Positions 1 through 8,600 of a stretch of 13,295 nucleotides of DNA are shown in pieces; position 1 is the stretch's first letter, and each line of letters begins with the position of its first letter. The position numbers and the translations under genes were made by a program. The stretch comes from an uncultured Succinatimonas sp. (GTDB lineage: Bacteria; Pseudomonadota; Gammaproteobacteria; Enterobacterales; Succinivibrionaceae). The notes beneath the pieces are model-generated. The model was given only the letters and a program-made list of their open reading frames with translations. It did not search any database and was not told where the DNA came from. Location: the NCBI GenBank assembly GCA_937880335.1, contig CALFLJ010000078.1:1-13295 (forward strand), written 5' to 3'.

Positions 1-73
1 GCTTTTAATTAATTTTGTTTTAAAGTTATGCCTAAAAGAATTAAAATTTATTTATAAATAAAAGGGAGGTCTT

Positions 74-2131
74 ATGGCTTTAATTCGTGATTTTGAACTT
101 ACATCAGCCTTCAAACCATCAGGAGATCAGGTAAATGCAATAAGAGAGCTTACTGAGGGATTAAAAAAAGGCGATAAAGCCCAGACCCTTTTAGGCGTAA
201 CTGGCTCAGGTAAGACTTTTACCATGGCTAATGTTATAGCCAATTTAAACCGCCCAACTATGATTCTCTCTCACAACAAGACTCTAGCAGCTCAGCTATA
301 CGGTGAGATGAAGGAATTCTTTCCTAATAATGCAGTTGAATACTTTGTATCTTATTACGATTATTACCAGCCTGAGGCTTATGTTGCTGCTACTGATACC
401 TTTATTGAGAAAGATGCTATGGTCAATGATCATATCGATCAGATGCGCCTTTCGGCTACTAAGGCTCTAATGGAGCGAAAGGATGTAATTGTTGTATGCA
501 CTGTATCTGCTATTTACGGTTTAGGAGAGCCTGAAACCTATTTAAAGATGATGCTTCATGTATCACGCGGCGAACAAATTTCAGTTACTGATATAACAAA
601 GCGTTTATCAGAGCTTCAATATACTCGTAATGATTTAGGATTTGAAAGATCGACTTTTAGGGTAAGAGGCGATGTTGTTGATATATATCCATCTGAATCT
701 GATGGCTATGCAGTACGTTTAGAGCTTTTTGATGATGAAATAGAAAATATTTCAACCTTTGATCCGCTAACAGGTGCGACCATACAGAGAATTCCACGCG
801 TAACTATTTTCCCTAAAACCCATTACATTACACCTAAAGATATTCTGCAAAGGGCTGTAGAGCAGATTAAAGTTGAGCTTAAGGAAAGATGTGATTATTT
901 TTTGGCAAATAATAAACTTTTAGAGGAGCAAAGAATTCGTGAGCGTACAGCCTATGATGTAGAGATGATAAATGAATTAGGCTACTGTTCAGGTATTGAA
1001 AATTATTCAAGATATCTAACCGGAAGAAAGCCAGGAGATCCTCCTCCGTGTTTATTTGATTATTTGCCAAAAGACGGTCTTTTAATAATAGATGAGTCTC
1101 ATGTGACTGTTCCTCAGATAGGAGCTATGTATAGGGGAGATAGATCGCGTAAGGAAAACCTAGTTAATTTTGGTTTTCGCCTTCCATCTGCATTTGATAA
1201 TCGACCATTACGTTTTGAGGAGTTTACAAAGCTTCAACCGCAAACAATTTATGTGTCAGCAACTCCTGCTGAATATGAGTTAAAGCAGTCGACTAAAATA
1301 GTAGAACAACTTATAAGACCTACGGGACTTTTAGATCCGATTATTGAAATTAGGCCTGTTCAATCTCAGGTGGATGATTTGATGGGAGAGATTAGAAAGG
1401 TAACAGCATTAAAGGAGCGTGTTTTAGTTACGACACTAACTAAAAAGATGGCAGAGGAACTTACATCATACCTTGATGAACATGGTATTAGGGTGCGTTA
1501 TCTGCATTCGGATATTGACTCAGTTGAGCGTATGGAGATTATTCGTGATCTAAGATTAGGGGAATTTGATGTTCTAGTAGGTATTAACCTCCTAAGAGAG
1601 GGATTAGATATGCCTGAGGTTTCCTTAGTTGCAATATTAGACGCAGATAAGGAAGGTTTTTTACGTTCATCACGTTCTTTAATTCAGACAGTAGGGCGTG
1701 CTGCACGTAATGTGCATGGAAGAGCTATTTTCTATGCAGACAAGATTACTGATTCAATAAAATATACAGTAGAAGAAACACAAAGACGTCGTGAGGCTCA
1801 AGATAGCTACAATAAAGAACATGGTATTGTGCCAAAGCAGATTGAAAAGAAGATTGTAGACGTAATGGAGGGCGCAATTTCAGATAGTAACGCCTTTAAA
1901 GCACCTCAGGAGAAACTTAAACGTCCAATTTCAAGAAAAGAGTGGGAGAGAAGGCAAAAGGAACATCCTAAGAGTGCCCATGATATTTCAGAGATGATAG
2001 AAAAAATGCAAAAGGAAATGGTAAAACTTGCACGTGATCTTAAGTTTGAGGAAGCGGCAATTATGCGCGATGAAATTGCCGCCTTACAGCAGGAACTCTT
2101 AATGTTACCTGGAATAGAGGATGAACTTTAG
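74..2131 (+). CDS. uvrB: UvrABC excinuclease subunit B
   Basis: UvrB is the DNA-damage-verifying helicase of nucleotide excision repair. UvrA loads it, it opens the helix around the lesion, and it recruits UvrC for incision. The 685-residue protein is full length (E. coli has about 673). Walker A GVTGSGKT is at residues 41-48. The tyrosine-rich base of the damage-probing beta-hairpin (YYDYYQPEAYV) starts at residue 94, and the helicase II motif DESH is at 340-343. The YVSATPAE motif is near 393-400 and motif VI QTVGRAARN is at 538-546. A C-terminal UVR domain that contacts UvrC occupies about 638-676. The ATG start is set by AAGGGAGG at 62-69, four bases upstream. No LexA-type CTGT-N8-ACAG box is visible in the 73 bases upstream, so SOS control cannot be claimed. 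The 3' end overlaps the convergent ygfB-like gene. Confidence 0.98.
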   Translation: MALIRDFELTSAFKPSGDQVNAIRELTEGLKKGDKAQTLLGVTGSGKTFTMANVIANLNRPTMILSHNKTLAAQLYGEMKEFFPNNAVEYFVSYYDYYQPEAYVAATDTFIEKDAMVNDHIDQMRLSATKALMERKDVIVVCTVSAIYGLGEPETYLKMMLHVSRGEQISVTDITKRLSELQYTRNDLGFERSTFRVRGDVVDIYPSESDGYAVRLELFDDEIENISTFDPLTGATIQRIPRVTIFPKTHYITPKDILQRAVEQIKVELKERCDYFLANNKLLEEQRIRERTAYDVEMINELGYCSGIENYSRYLTGRKPGDPPPCLFDYLPKDGLLIIDESHVTVPQIGAMYRGDRSRKENLVNFGFRLPSAFDNRPLRFEEFTKLQPQTIYVSATPAEYELKQSTKIVEQLIRPTGLLDPIIEIRPVQSQVDDLMGEIRKVTALKERVLVTTLTKKMAEELTSYLDEHGIRVRYLHSDIDSVERMEIIRDLRLGEFDVLVGINLLREGLDMPEVSLVAILDADKEGFLRSSRSLIQTVGRAARNVHGRAIFYADKITDSIKYTVEETQRRREAQDSYNKEHGIVPKQIEKKIVDVMEGAISDSNAFKAPQEKLKRPISRKEWERRQKEHPKSAHDISEMIEKMQKEMVKLARDLKFEEAAIMRDEIAALQQELLMLPGIEDEL

Positions 2132-2652
2132 CTATGTGATTTTTTATAGCTATTTAGGACGAGGTTGTAAATATAAGTTAAAACCTCGCTTAAATCATCC
2201 TCAGCTAAATCCTCATTTGGATCAACATCAGAAATAGCACTTAAGGTATGTAATCCATCTAAAAGATCTGGATCTTCTATCTTATGCAAGATCCCGTTTT
2301 GTCCATCAGCTGAAAGTCCTAGACTTAAACCATAAGCAAGATCAGATAAAACCTTTAGTCGCTCATTTTTTGAGACTTTGCTGTCTGGGAAGACTAAAAG
2401 AGTTTCTTGTGATGATTTATTCTTTAAATTACGCTGACAGTCCAAAGCTATATTTGTCAAGGCAGCAACAGTGTTTCCAGGTAGAGGTTCATTGTCGTTT
2501 AAAATCATTGAACACAAAGATAGAAAATCTCGTGCCCCAGGATCTACACCGCGGGCAACAAGGCCTAGAGTAAAGCCAAACCATTGATAAGGAGTATCAC
2601 TAATGCTGGCGTCTTTTAAATCTTGTATTAATTTTGAATAAGAAAGAGACAT
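2128..2652 (-). CDS. ygfB: YgfB/UPF0149 family protein
   Basis: This is a small acidic, mostly helical protein of 174 residues, close to the roughly 190 usual for YgfB. Family features are an N-terminal segment ending in WFGFTLGLVARG (about 24-35), which matches the E. coli 'EMHGLISGMICGG' segment, a central LAYGLSLGLS (105-114), which matches 'WVNHFLLGLG', and an acidic stretch DVDPNEDLAEDDLSEVLTYI (142-161) near the end. The biochemical role of the family is poorly defined; in Pseudomonas aeruginosa YgfB has been linked to control of cell-wall recycling and beta-lactam response genes. An in-frame TTG at 2668-2670 would add six residues. The ATG at 2652 is preferred because it has GGGGCG about ten bases upstream and family proteins start close to this point. 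The gene is divergent from suhB and convergent with uvrB, so it is probably monocistronic. Confidence 0.85.
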   Translation of the reverse strand: MSLSYSKLIQDLKDASISDTPYQWFGFTLGLVARGVDPGARDFLSLCSMILNDNEPLPGNTVAALTNIALDCQRNLKNKSSQETLLVFPDSKVSKNERLKVLSDLAYGLSLGLSADGQNGILHKIEDPDLLDGLHTLSAISDVDPNEDLAEDDLSEVLTYIYNLVLNSYKKSHS

Positions 2653-2758
2653 AAAAATATTTCGCCCCAAAACTATATAAAAAGGTAAAAAGTATTAATA
2701 AATTTGCGAATGTTAAGATTTGACTTTAGATTAAAGCACAATTTTTGTTAAAATGCCG

Positions 2759-2764
2759 TATAAT
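2759..2764 (+). promoter_or_regulatory. Probable suhB -10 element
   Basis: A perfect TATAAT lies 33 bases before the suhB ATG and predicts a start near 2771 (GG), giving a leader of about 26 bases. No good -35 sits at the standard distance: the hexamer 17 bases upstream is GCACAA. A near-consensus TTGACT at 2720-2725 is too far away. The promoter therefore rests mainly on the -10 and may need an activator. Confidence 0.5.
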
Positions 2765-2796
2765 TGCAACGGTTTTTTTATTTGGGATTTTTATCT

Positions 2797-3618
2797 ATGC
2801 ATCCTATGCTCAATATCGCCGTGCGTGCGGCGCGCGCTGCCGGTAATCTGATTGCTCGTAACATCGGTCAACAGGGTCAGTTGTCGGTAGAAGAAAAAAA
2901 TAAAGACGATCTGGTCACCAATATTGATAAAGAATGCGAACAGACCGTAGCTAGAATTCTTCTTTCTGCTTATAAAAATCATTGTGTTATAGGCGAGGAA
3001 GCTTCAGCTGAAGGTGGTAAAAAATACTACGGAAACCCAGACTCAGAGTATCAGTGGATAATTGATCCTATTGATGGTACTACTAACTTTGTTATGGGTA
3101 TTCCTCACTCTGCAGTATCCATTGGCTTACGTCACAATGGCAAGGCTGAGTTAGGTGTAGTTTTTGATCCAATGTTAAATGAGATGTTCACAGCAGTTCG
3201 TGGTGAAGGTGCTTATTTAAATGATCGTCGTATCAGAGTTGGTACCAAGACTACTTTAGATGGTGCTATTATCGGTACTGCCTTCCCTACTCGCTATCGT
3301 GAGAGAATGATTCCTTACATCGAGCTCTTCACACGTTTAATCAACAACTGTGCAGATGTCCGTCGTATGGGAGCTGCCTCCTTAGACCTTTGCTATGTAG
3401 CCTGTGGTCGTTTTGATGGCTATTTAGAGCAGGGCTTAAAGCTTTGGGACTTCACTGCAGGAGAAGTTATTTTACGTGAGGCCGGTGGTCTTATCACTGA
3501 CTTTATGGGTGAACCTTCATATGTTAAGACCGGTAATTTAGTTGCCGCTAACCCTAAAGTTTTACGCAATCTTTTAAAAATTTGCGATCCTCAGACTTTA
3601 CCTGCCATCTTGCGTTAG
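2797..3618 (+). CDS. suhB: Inositol-1-monophosphatase / Nus-associated factor SuhB
   Basis: SuhB is a Mg2+-dependent inositol monophosphatase. In E. coli it also joins the NusA/B/E/G antitermination complex on rRNA transcripts. The protein has 273 residues (E. coli 267). The metal-binding motif DPIDGTTNF runs from D90, with D93 in the same motif. GEE is at 66-68 upstream of it, and motif B WDFTAGE runs from W217. The segment DVRRMGAASLDL (187-198) matches the conserved E. coli 'DFRRTGSAALDL'. The start is fixed by near identity to E. coli SuhB from MHPMLNIAVRAAR onward; a longer reading from TTG at 2764 would place the start inside the promoter -10. GGGA at 2784-2787 is a modest ribosome site. 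The first 50 bases of the gene are much richer in GC than the rest. The gene ends at a strong terminator. Confidence 0.97.
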   Translation: MHPMLNIAVRAARAAGNLIARNIGQQGQLSVEEKNKDDLVTNIDKECEQTVARILLSAYKNHCVIGEEASAEGGKKYYGNPDSEYQWIIDPIDGTTNFVMGIPHSAVSIGLRHNGKAELGVVFDPMLNEMFTAVRGEGAYLNDRRIRVGTKTTLDGAIIGTAFPTRYRERMIPYIELFTRLINNCADVRRMGAASLDLCYVACGRFDGYLEQGLKLWDFTAGEVILREAGGLITDFMGEPSYVKTGNLVAANPKVLRNLLKICDPQTLPAILR

Positions 3619-3623
3619 ATTTT

Positions 3624-3654
3624 AAAACTTAGGGGGAAATTCTCCCTAAGTTTT
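3624..3654. terminator. Bidirectional intrinsic terminator between suhB and pbpC
   Basis: The arms AAAACTTAGGG (3624-3634) and CCCTAAGTTTT (3644-3654) pair perfectly, and an inner G-U and G-C pair leaves the loop AAATT. The A-rich left end and T-rich right end give a U-tract in either direction. It lies 6 bases after the suhB stop and 8 bases before the pbpC stop on the opposite strand, so it can serve both convergent genes. Confidence 0.92.
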
Positions 3655-3661
3655 CCTTCAA

Positions 3662-5644
3662 TTAAAGCTCTATTTTAAAGTTTACCTGAGCACTTTGCCC
3701 TTTGCTGTCACTTAAAGTTATTGTATAAAAACCAGGCTTTTGTGCTTTAAAGTATAAATTTTCCTGATATTCTCCATCCACAAAAAGTGATACCTCTCCT
3801 ATCTCTCCATGATATTGGACATGGATAAGCCCGTTTTCATCAGGCATAATGATGGCATTTTCATATGGGTAATCAATGTGAAGCTTATCCTCGAAATTTA
3901 AGTTAATATCTTTTAATTCACGTAAAAATTTAGGAGGATTTAAGGATAAAGGTCCTGTTTTTTCAAGTTTTTCTTTATAAAGATTTTTATAAGGTAGTGC
4001 ATGAAGGGTTTTAAATAAATAAGGTGCACAGGAAAGAAAACCATTTTTTTTCCCTTTAAGAGGTCTACCATCAGCCCTTCCAACCCATACTCCAACTGTA
4101 TAAATTCCAAGTGAGCCTATAGCGTAGGCATCGCTATAGTGATAAGAGGTTCCTGTTTTATAACTTACCTTTGAAAAAGGCGCGAAATCCACTCTTTTGG
4201 TGTTTTTTAATATTTCACTTACAGCAAAGGCTGATTTTTTGTCAAAAATACGATAAGAGATTTGTTTTTCATCTTTTAGAAGACGAGGTTCGTGATACAT
4301 ACCTAAGGTTTCAAGGCTTGCATAGAGAGCAGTTAAATCAAATAGATTTATAGAAGCTCCACCTAAGGCAATAGAAATATTCTCAGAGGCTTGAGGTGGT
4401 AAAAACAATCTCTTTTTGCCCTTATTAAGTATTTTGTAAAGCTCTTTTGCACTTAATTTTTCTGTAATAGCTAAAACAGGGAGGTTTAAGGAGCGCGCTA
4501 GAGCTTCTTTAGCACTAACTTCTCCTAAATAAGTGCGAGAATAATTTTTAGGATCCCATACTCCATAGCGATGAGGATAATCATAAATAATGGTATTTGG
4601 ATGTAGGAGTTTGTTTTCAAATGCCTTTGCATATATAAAAGGCTTTAAAGTAGAACCAGGTGAACGTTTTTTATGTGGCAGATCCATAAGCGAGCTTTTG
4701 GTATTAGCCGACCCTATATATCCTACAACCTCATGTTTTAAATTATCTATGACAATAAGACTTAAGCTTTCTCCCATATCACTATTTTCTAAATATTCCT
4801 GCGTTATTGTTTTTAGGTAGGACATAATTTTAGGATCTAGTGTGGTGTGATATTCAAAGCGTAATGGATCTTGAAAGTGATTCTTTAAGCAAAGAGCATC
4901 CTGATTTATTTTAAATAGTTCACCATGTATATCTTCTTTTTCTAAAAGATCTTTTAGTGGTTGGGAAATTACGCCATTCTTTTTTGCCAAACGTAAAACA
5001 TCATTGCGATAGTAAATGGCAGCTTGCCTATTTTTATCAGGACGGATAAGTTCAGGAGCGCGAGGTATAGCTACAAGTAAAGCTGCCTCTGTTGCGCTCA
5101 GATGATTTGGAAGGTGTCCAAAATAACTTAAGGAAGCGGCTTTTACTCCTTCAAGATTTCCTCCTAATGGGACAGTGCTTAGGTAAATATTTAAAACCTC
5201 ATCATGACCATATTTTAAAATTAGACCTATAGCACCTAGAGCCTGTTTTAGTTTATATAAAAAAGAGCGAGGTTTTCTATCTAAATTTCGCACAGTCTGC
5301 ATTGCAATGGTAGAGGCTCCGGATACTATTTTGCCTTGTGTTAAATTTGAGATAGTAGCTCTTGCAACAGAGATAGGATCAACACCTAAATGATAGTAAA
5401 ATCTTTTATCTTCACTTGAAAGTAAGAGCTTAATATAAAGGGGGGCAACCTCATCTACTGTGGTTTTCAATCTAAGATAACCATCCTTCGTAAGGTCGTA
5501 AGCTATAAGGTTTCCCTCTGTGTCGTATAGAGCTTTAGAGCGTTCTGTATAGGCTTTAAGATCTGGAATTTGTAAAAAGCAGATGGCTATAAAAATAGCC
5601 ATCAAGGAAAAAAAACACAGAATTAAATAAATAAATTTACGCAT
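3662..5644 (-). CDS. pbpC: Penicillin-binding protein 1C (bifunctional class A PBP)
   Basis: PBP1C is an inner-membrane peptidoglycan glycosyltransferase/transpeptidase, 660 residues here against about 770 in E. coli. A single N-terminal membrane segment spans about 4-24. The GT51 domain follows, with EDKRFYYHLG from catalytic E78 and the SGASTIAMQ motif at 108-116. LSATEAALLVAIPRAP is at 182-197. The transpeptidase domain has SxxK (S331-K334, STLK), SxN (S385-N387, SLN) and KTG (496-498), all intact. A BiPBP_C beta domain (about 592-660) ends the protein and is diagnostic for PbpC. Two glycosyltransferase positions look unusual: YLN is replaced by YLS at 154-156, and the segment around 138-147 (GAIGLILKYG) differs from the family's 'RALQLE..LSK' pattern. 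The gene lies 31 bases after the alpha-2-macroglobulin gene, the same arrangement as yfhM-pbpC in E. coli. The ATG at 5644 has no clear Shine-Dalgarno, which suggests coupling or a structured start. Confidence 0.95.
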   Translation of the reverse strand: MRKFIYLILCFFSLMAIFIAICFLQIPDLKAYTERSKALYDTEGNLIAYDLTKDGYLRLKTTVDEVAPLYIKLLLSSEDKRFYYHLGVDPISVARATISNLTQGKIVSGASTIAMQTVRNLDRKPRSFLYKLKQALGAIGLILKYGHDEVLNIYLSTVPLGGNLEGVKAASLSYFGHLPNHLSATEAALLVAIPRAPELIRPDKNRQAAIYYRNDVLRLAKKNGVISQPLKDLLEKEDIHGELFKINQDALCLKNHFQDPLRFEYHTTLDPKIMSYLKTITQEYLENSDMGESLSLIVIDNLKHEVVGYIGSANTKSSLMDLPHKKRSPGSTLKPFIYAKAFENKLLHPNTIIYDYPHRYGVWDPKNYSRTYLGEVSAKEALARSLNLPVLAITEKLSAKELYKILNKGKKRLFLPPQASENISIALGGASINLFDLTALYASLETLGMYHEPRLLKDEKQISYRIFDKKSAFAVSEILKNTKRVDFAPFSKVSYKTGTSYHYSDAYAIGSLGIYTVGVWVGRADGRPLKGKKNGFLSCAPYLFKTLHALPYKNLYKEKLEKTGPLSLNPPKFLRELKDINLNFEDKLHIDYPYENAIIMPDENGLIHVQYHGEIGEVSLFVDGEYQENLYFKAQKPGFYTITLSDSKGQSAQVNFKIEL

Positions 5645-5647
5645 TTA

Positions 5648-5666
5648 AAAACCAAATTATGGTTTT
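5648..5666 (-). promoter_or_regulatory. Intercistronic hairpin just before pbpC
   Basis: Read on the minus strand, AAAACCA (5666-5660), a 5-base loop and TGGTTTT (5654-5648) form a 7-bp stem, with five T in a row at its 3' end. It fills most of the 31-base gap between the alpha-2-macroglobulin stop and the pbpC ATG and ends four bases before that ATG. It could be a leaky terminator or mRNA-end stabiliser that lowers pbpC expression, or a fold that shapes ribosome entry. The stem is short and AT-rich, so the role is inference. Confidence 0.4.
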
Positions 5667-5675
5667 AAGACTGAT

Positions 5676-8600
5676 CTAAAAACTAGGGTTATTTACATCT
5701 GTTGATCGTACTTTTGGAATTACACACTGTCCTTGAGATGTAACCATAGCCTTACGAGCTATTCTATAATTACTATAATCCTCACCTCTGTCAATGTTTA
5801 TCCGTTTTTCATATTTATTTGTATATCCAAGATCTACATATGAGTTGAGCTTACCTAGGAGGTAAGTTGTAGATTTATCATAAGGGGATAAAACTTCTAA
5901 ATATCTTAAGAAAGTTAAGTCTTTTTCCTCTTGTAAAATATTTATTGCATATGGGTATTTACTCTCGTATTCATCAATTACATAGATAACCTCACCAAGT
6001 TTTTGACAAGGATTTTGTATTAGTTTGCCTTTTAAATCTTTAAACAGACGTTTATCATCAAAAGAGCTTGCAAGAGGTAATTTTTTCTCATAATTTGCAG
6101 CTAAAACACTTAACTTTGTTAAATAAGCTAAGGTTTTATCATTTATGTTTCCATTTAAGCCTGATGATTTTAATAAAGATAGGAGATCATCTGAGGTAAA
6201 GCCTAGCTCTAAGGCTTTAATATAGAGGGCAAGTCTGTCATAGAGAAATGCTTTTGAAATATTCTGCATATATTCATATGCGGAACGATTTTTACTATCT
6301 TTATTTAAAAGAGCTTCTTGCTTTTTATACATTTCAATTTTCTGCAAACCTATATCATAAGCCTTAGAAGCTAGATTTGTATCTTCATATATGCTGAATA
6401 TTTGCATGAAATTTAAAGCCATAGGCAAGGATAGATTATCTGATAGAGCTTCAAATAAATAGCGGGCTTGAGCTAAGACATTTTCACCATTAAAAGCTCT
6501 TACCATCAAAGCCCAGGGACCGTCATCACTACTGCTATAGTTTGACATATCATAGAGTTTGCGATTTAAGGCTTTTAAAAGCTCTAAATTCATATCATAG
6601 CCTTTACTATAGGCCTGAAATATCAGTTCGATGGCTTTTTTCTCAAGTTCATAATCGCCAAAGTTATTTACTATATAGCCATATTTTGAAAATTTAGAAG
6701 TAATTGTCTTAAGGCACAGATCAATCTTGTCCTCAAGGTTGAAGTCTAAGTCCAAAAGGTTTAAATCCTTGAGATTAAACAGAACAGACAGTATTTCGCA
6801 AGCGTCTTTAAGATTATTTATTTCTCTTTGTTTTAAGTAGTCAAATAGATTTTTATCGACTATATAAGGTAATTTATATAAATCTTGAAGCTTAGAAAAA
6901 TCAATCTTATAGGTTAAAAGGTTATCACTTATAACGCTAATTTCATTTTGTTCATCAAAGTTAAAACTTGATGTTTTAACTTTTAAGTTAACCTGACCTA
7001 GACCTAAATTTGAGGCAAGAAGAGGAATATGAATGCTCTTGATTTCACCTTGAGATAGACTGTAGTTTTCATCAAGATTTTTACAATCTATTTCATTTTG
7101 GCATTGCAAATTAAGATTTATATTTTCTTTTTTATCTTCAAGATAACTTATGTCAACTGTAGAGCTTAGCTTTTCATTTTTGTATAAGAATTTAGGAATA
7201 TTATTGTTTACAACAACACTATCGTGGATTTTTATATCATAGCTTTGAGAGCCAACCTTATTTTCATCAAAGGCTACTATCATAAGTTTTGCACTGCCAT
7301 TGCGTCGTGGCAGGGTAAAAGTCAAATTAGCTTTACCATCTATGACTTTTGTTTGTCCCTGGTAAAGCTTGATTAAATTTTTATCATCTTTAAAGTAGGA
7401 GCCATTTTCAAATACTAATGATTTATTAGAAGCTAAAGCCTCATCCTCTCCATAGCCCTGATTAGTTGAGCTAAATCTCATGAGATATCCGTAGAGATCG
7501 TGAATCTTTAGATTGTAAAAAGGTTTTTTAGTTAAATAGGCAAAAGGATCCGGGGCTTTAAAGTTAGTCAAATTCAAAATGCCATCATCAACTAATGCTG
7601 CAGTGTAGTAAGTATTTTCAGATGCTCCGTAAAACTCAAGAGGAATACTTATTCTCTCAAGAGGTTTATAGCTATCTTTTATGTGAGCTTTTATATTAAG
7701 TTTATGTTGATTTAAATCAACTTTAATATAGGAAAGACCTATTTGTCTTAAAGTTTTATTTTGTCCATTGTCTTGAGCATAAATGCAAACATTTACATGC
7801 TGTCCTTTAAGAAAGTCCTTGTCAATTTTAACCTCTAATTTATTAACTCCTTTTTTTACATTAAAAGAAGTTATTTTTTTTACCTCATTAGAACCTATGA
7901 CAAGATTAGCCATCCCATCTTGATTGCTATGAAAACTTAAAATTGCTGTATCACCTAGCTTATAAATATCCTTATCTAAAACAAGATCAAATCGCTCAGG
8001 ATTATTGGCCATATCCATAGTAATATAACCCTTGTCAAATCGATATTCTGTGTAGGAATTTTTAGCTTTTAAGACTATTTCATATCTGCCATTTTCAAGA
8101 TTAAGCTTAAGATTTGAAACCTTAAGATCTTCTTTTTGTAAATCAATCTCTCCTTTATATAAAGGAACTTTATATTCGACATTTGTAAATCTAAAATGAC
8201 CGTTATCAAGTGCGTATTGATAGGAGGTATTTATTTTATAAAGCTCGTATGAGACTTTATCTTTTATAAAATTGCCATTTGGATCTCTTTTGGTAATACT
8301 AAAGCTATCATCTGACAAACGTTTAATAGCAACTAAAGGAGAATCTGATAATACTTTTGCTTTGTAAACATCAGATGCGCCCATACCTTGCTTATCATAA
8401 AGATTAAAGTTTGCACTTATAGAGCGAGCATAATTTTTTTCATTTAGGTTAATATCAAAAATATAGCTGTTTTGCTTTTCTGAAAATTGTCCCTGAAGAT
8501 ACTCACTTTCCTGTTTATTGACAGTTTTAGTATTTGGTCCTGCATAAAGTTTTAAATCATCTGAGAATGGGTAGTTGTCAGGGGTTATAGTTAAAAAAGC

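Noticed and set aside
1..73. SOS (LexA) control of uvrB.
   Set aside because: No CTGT-N8-ACAG-like box is visible in the short upstream stretch available; the region further upstream is not in the window.
2720..2754. TTGACT with TAAAAT as the suhB promoter.
   Set aside because: The spacer would be 23 bases, outside the workable range; TATAAT at 2759-2764 is the better -10.
2807..2815. TGCTCAATA near the suhB start as a boxA antitermination site.
   Set aside because: It shares only the TGCTC part with the boxA consensus TGCTCTTTA, and the bases simply encode the conserved Met-Leu-Asn.
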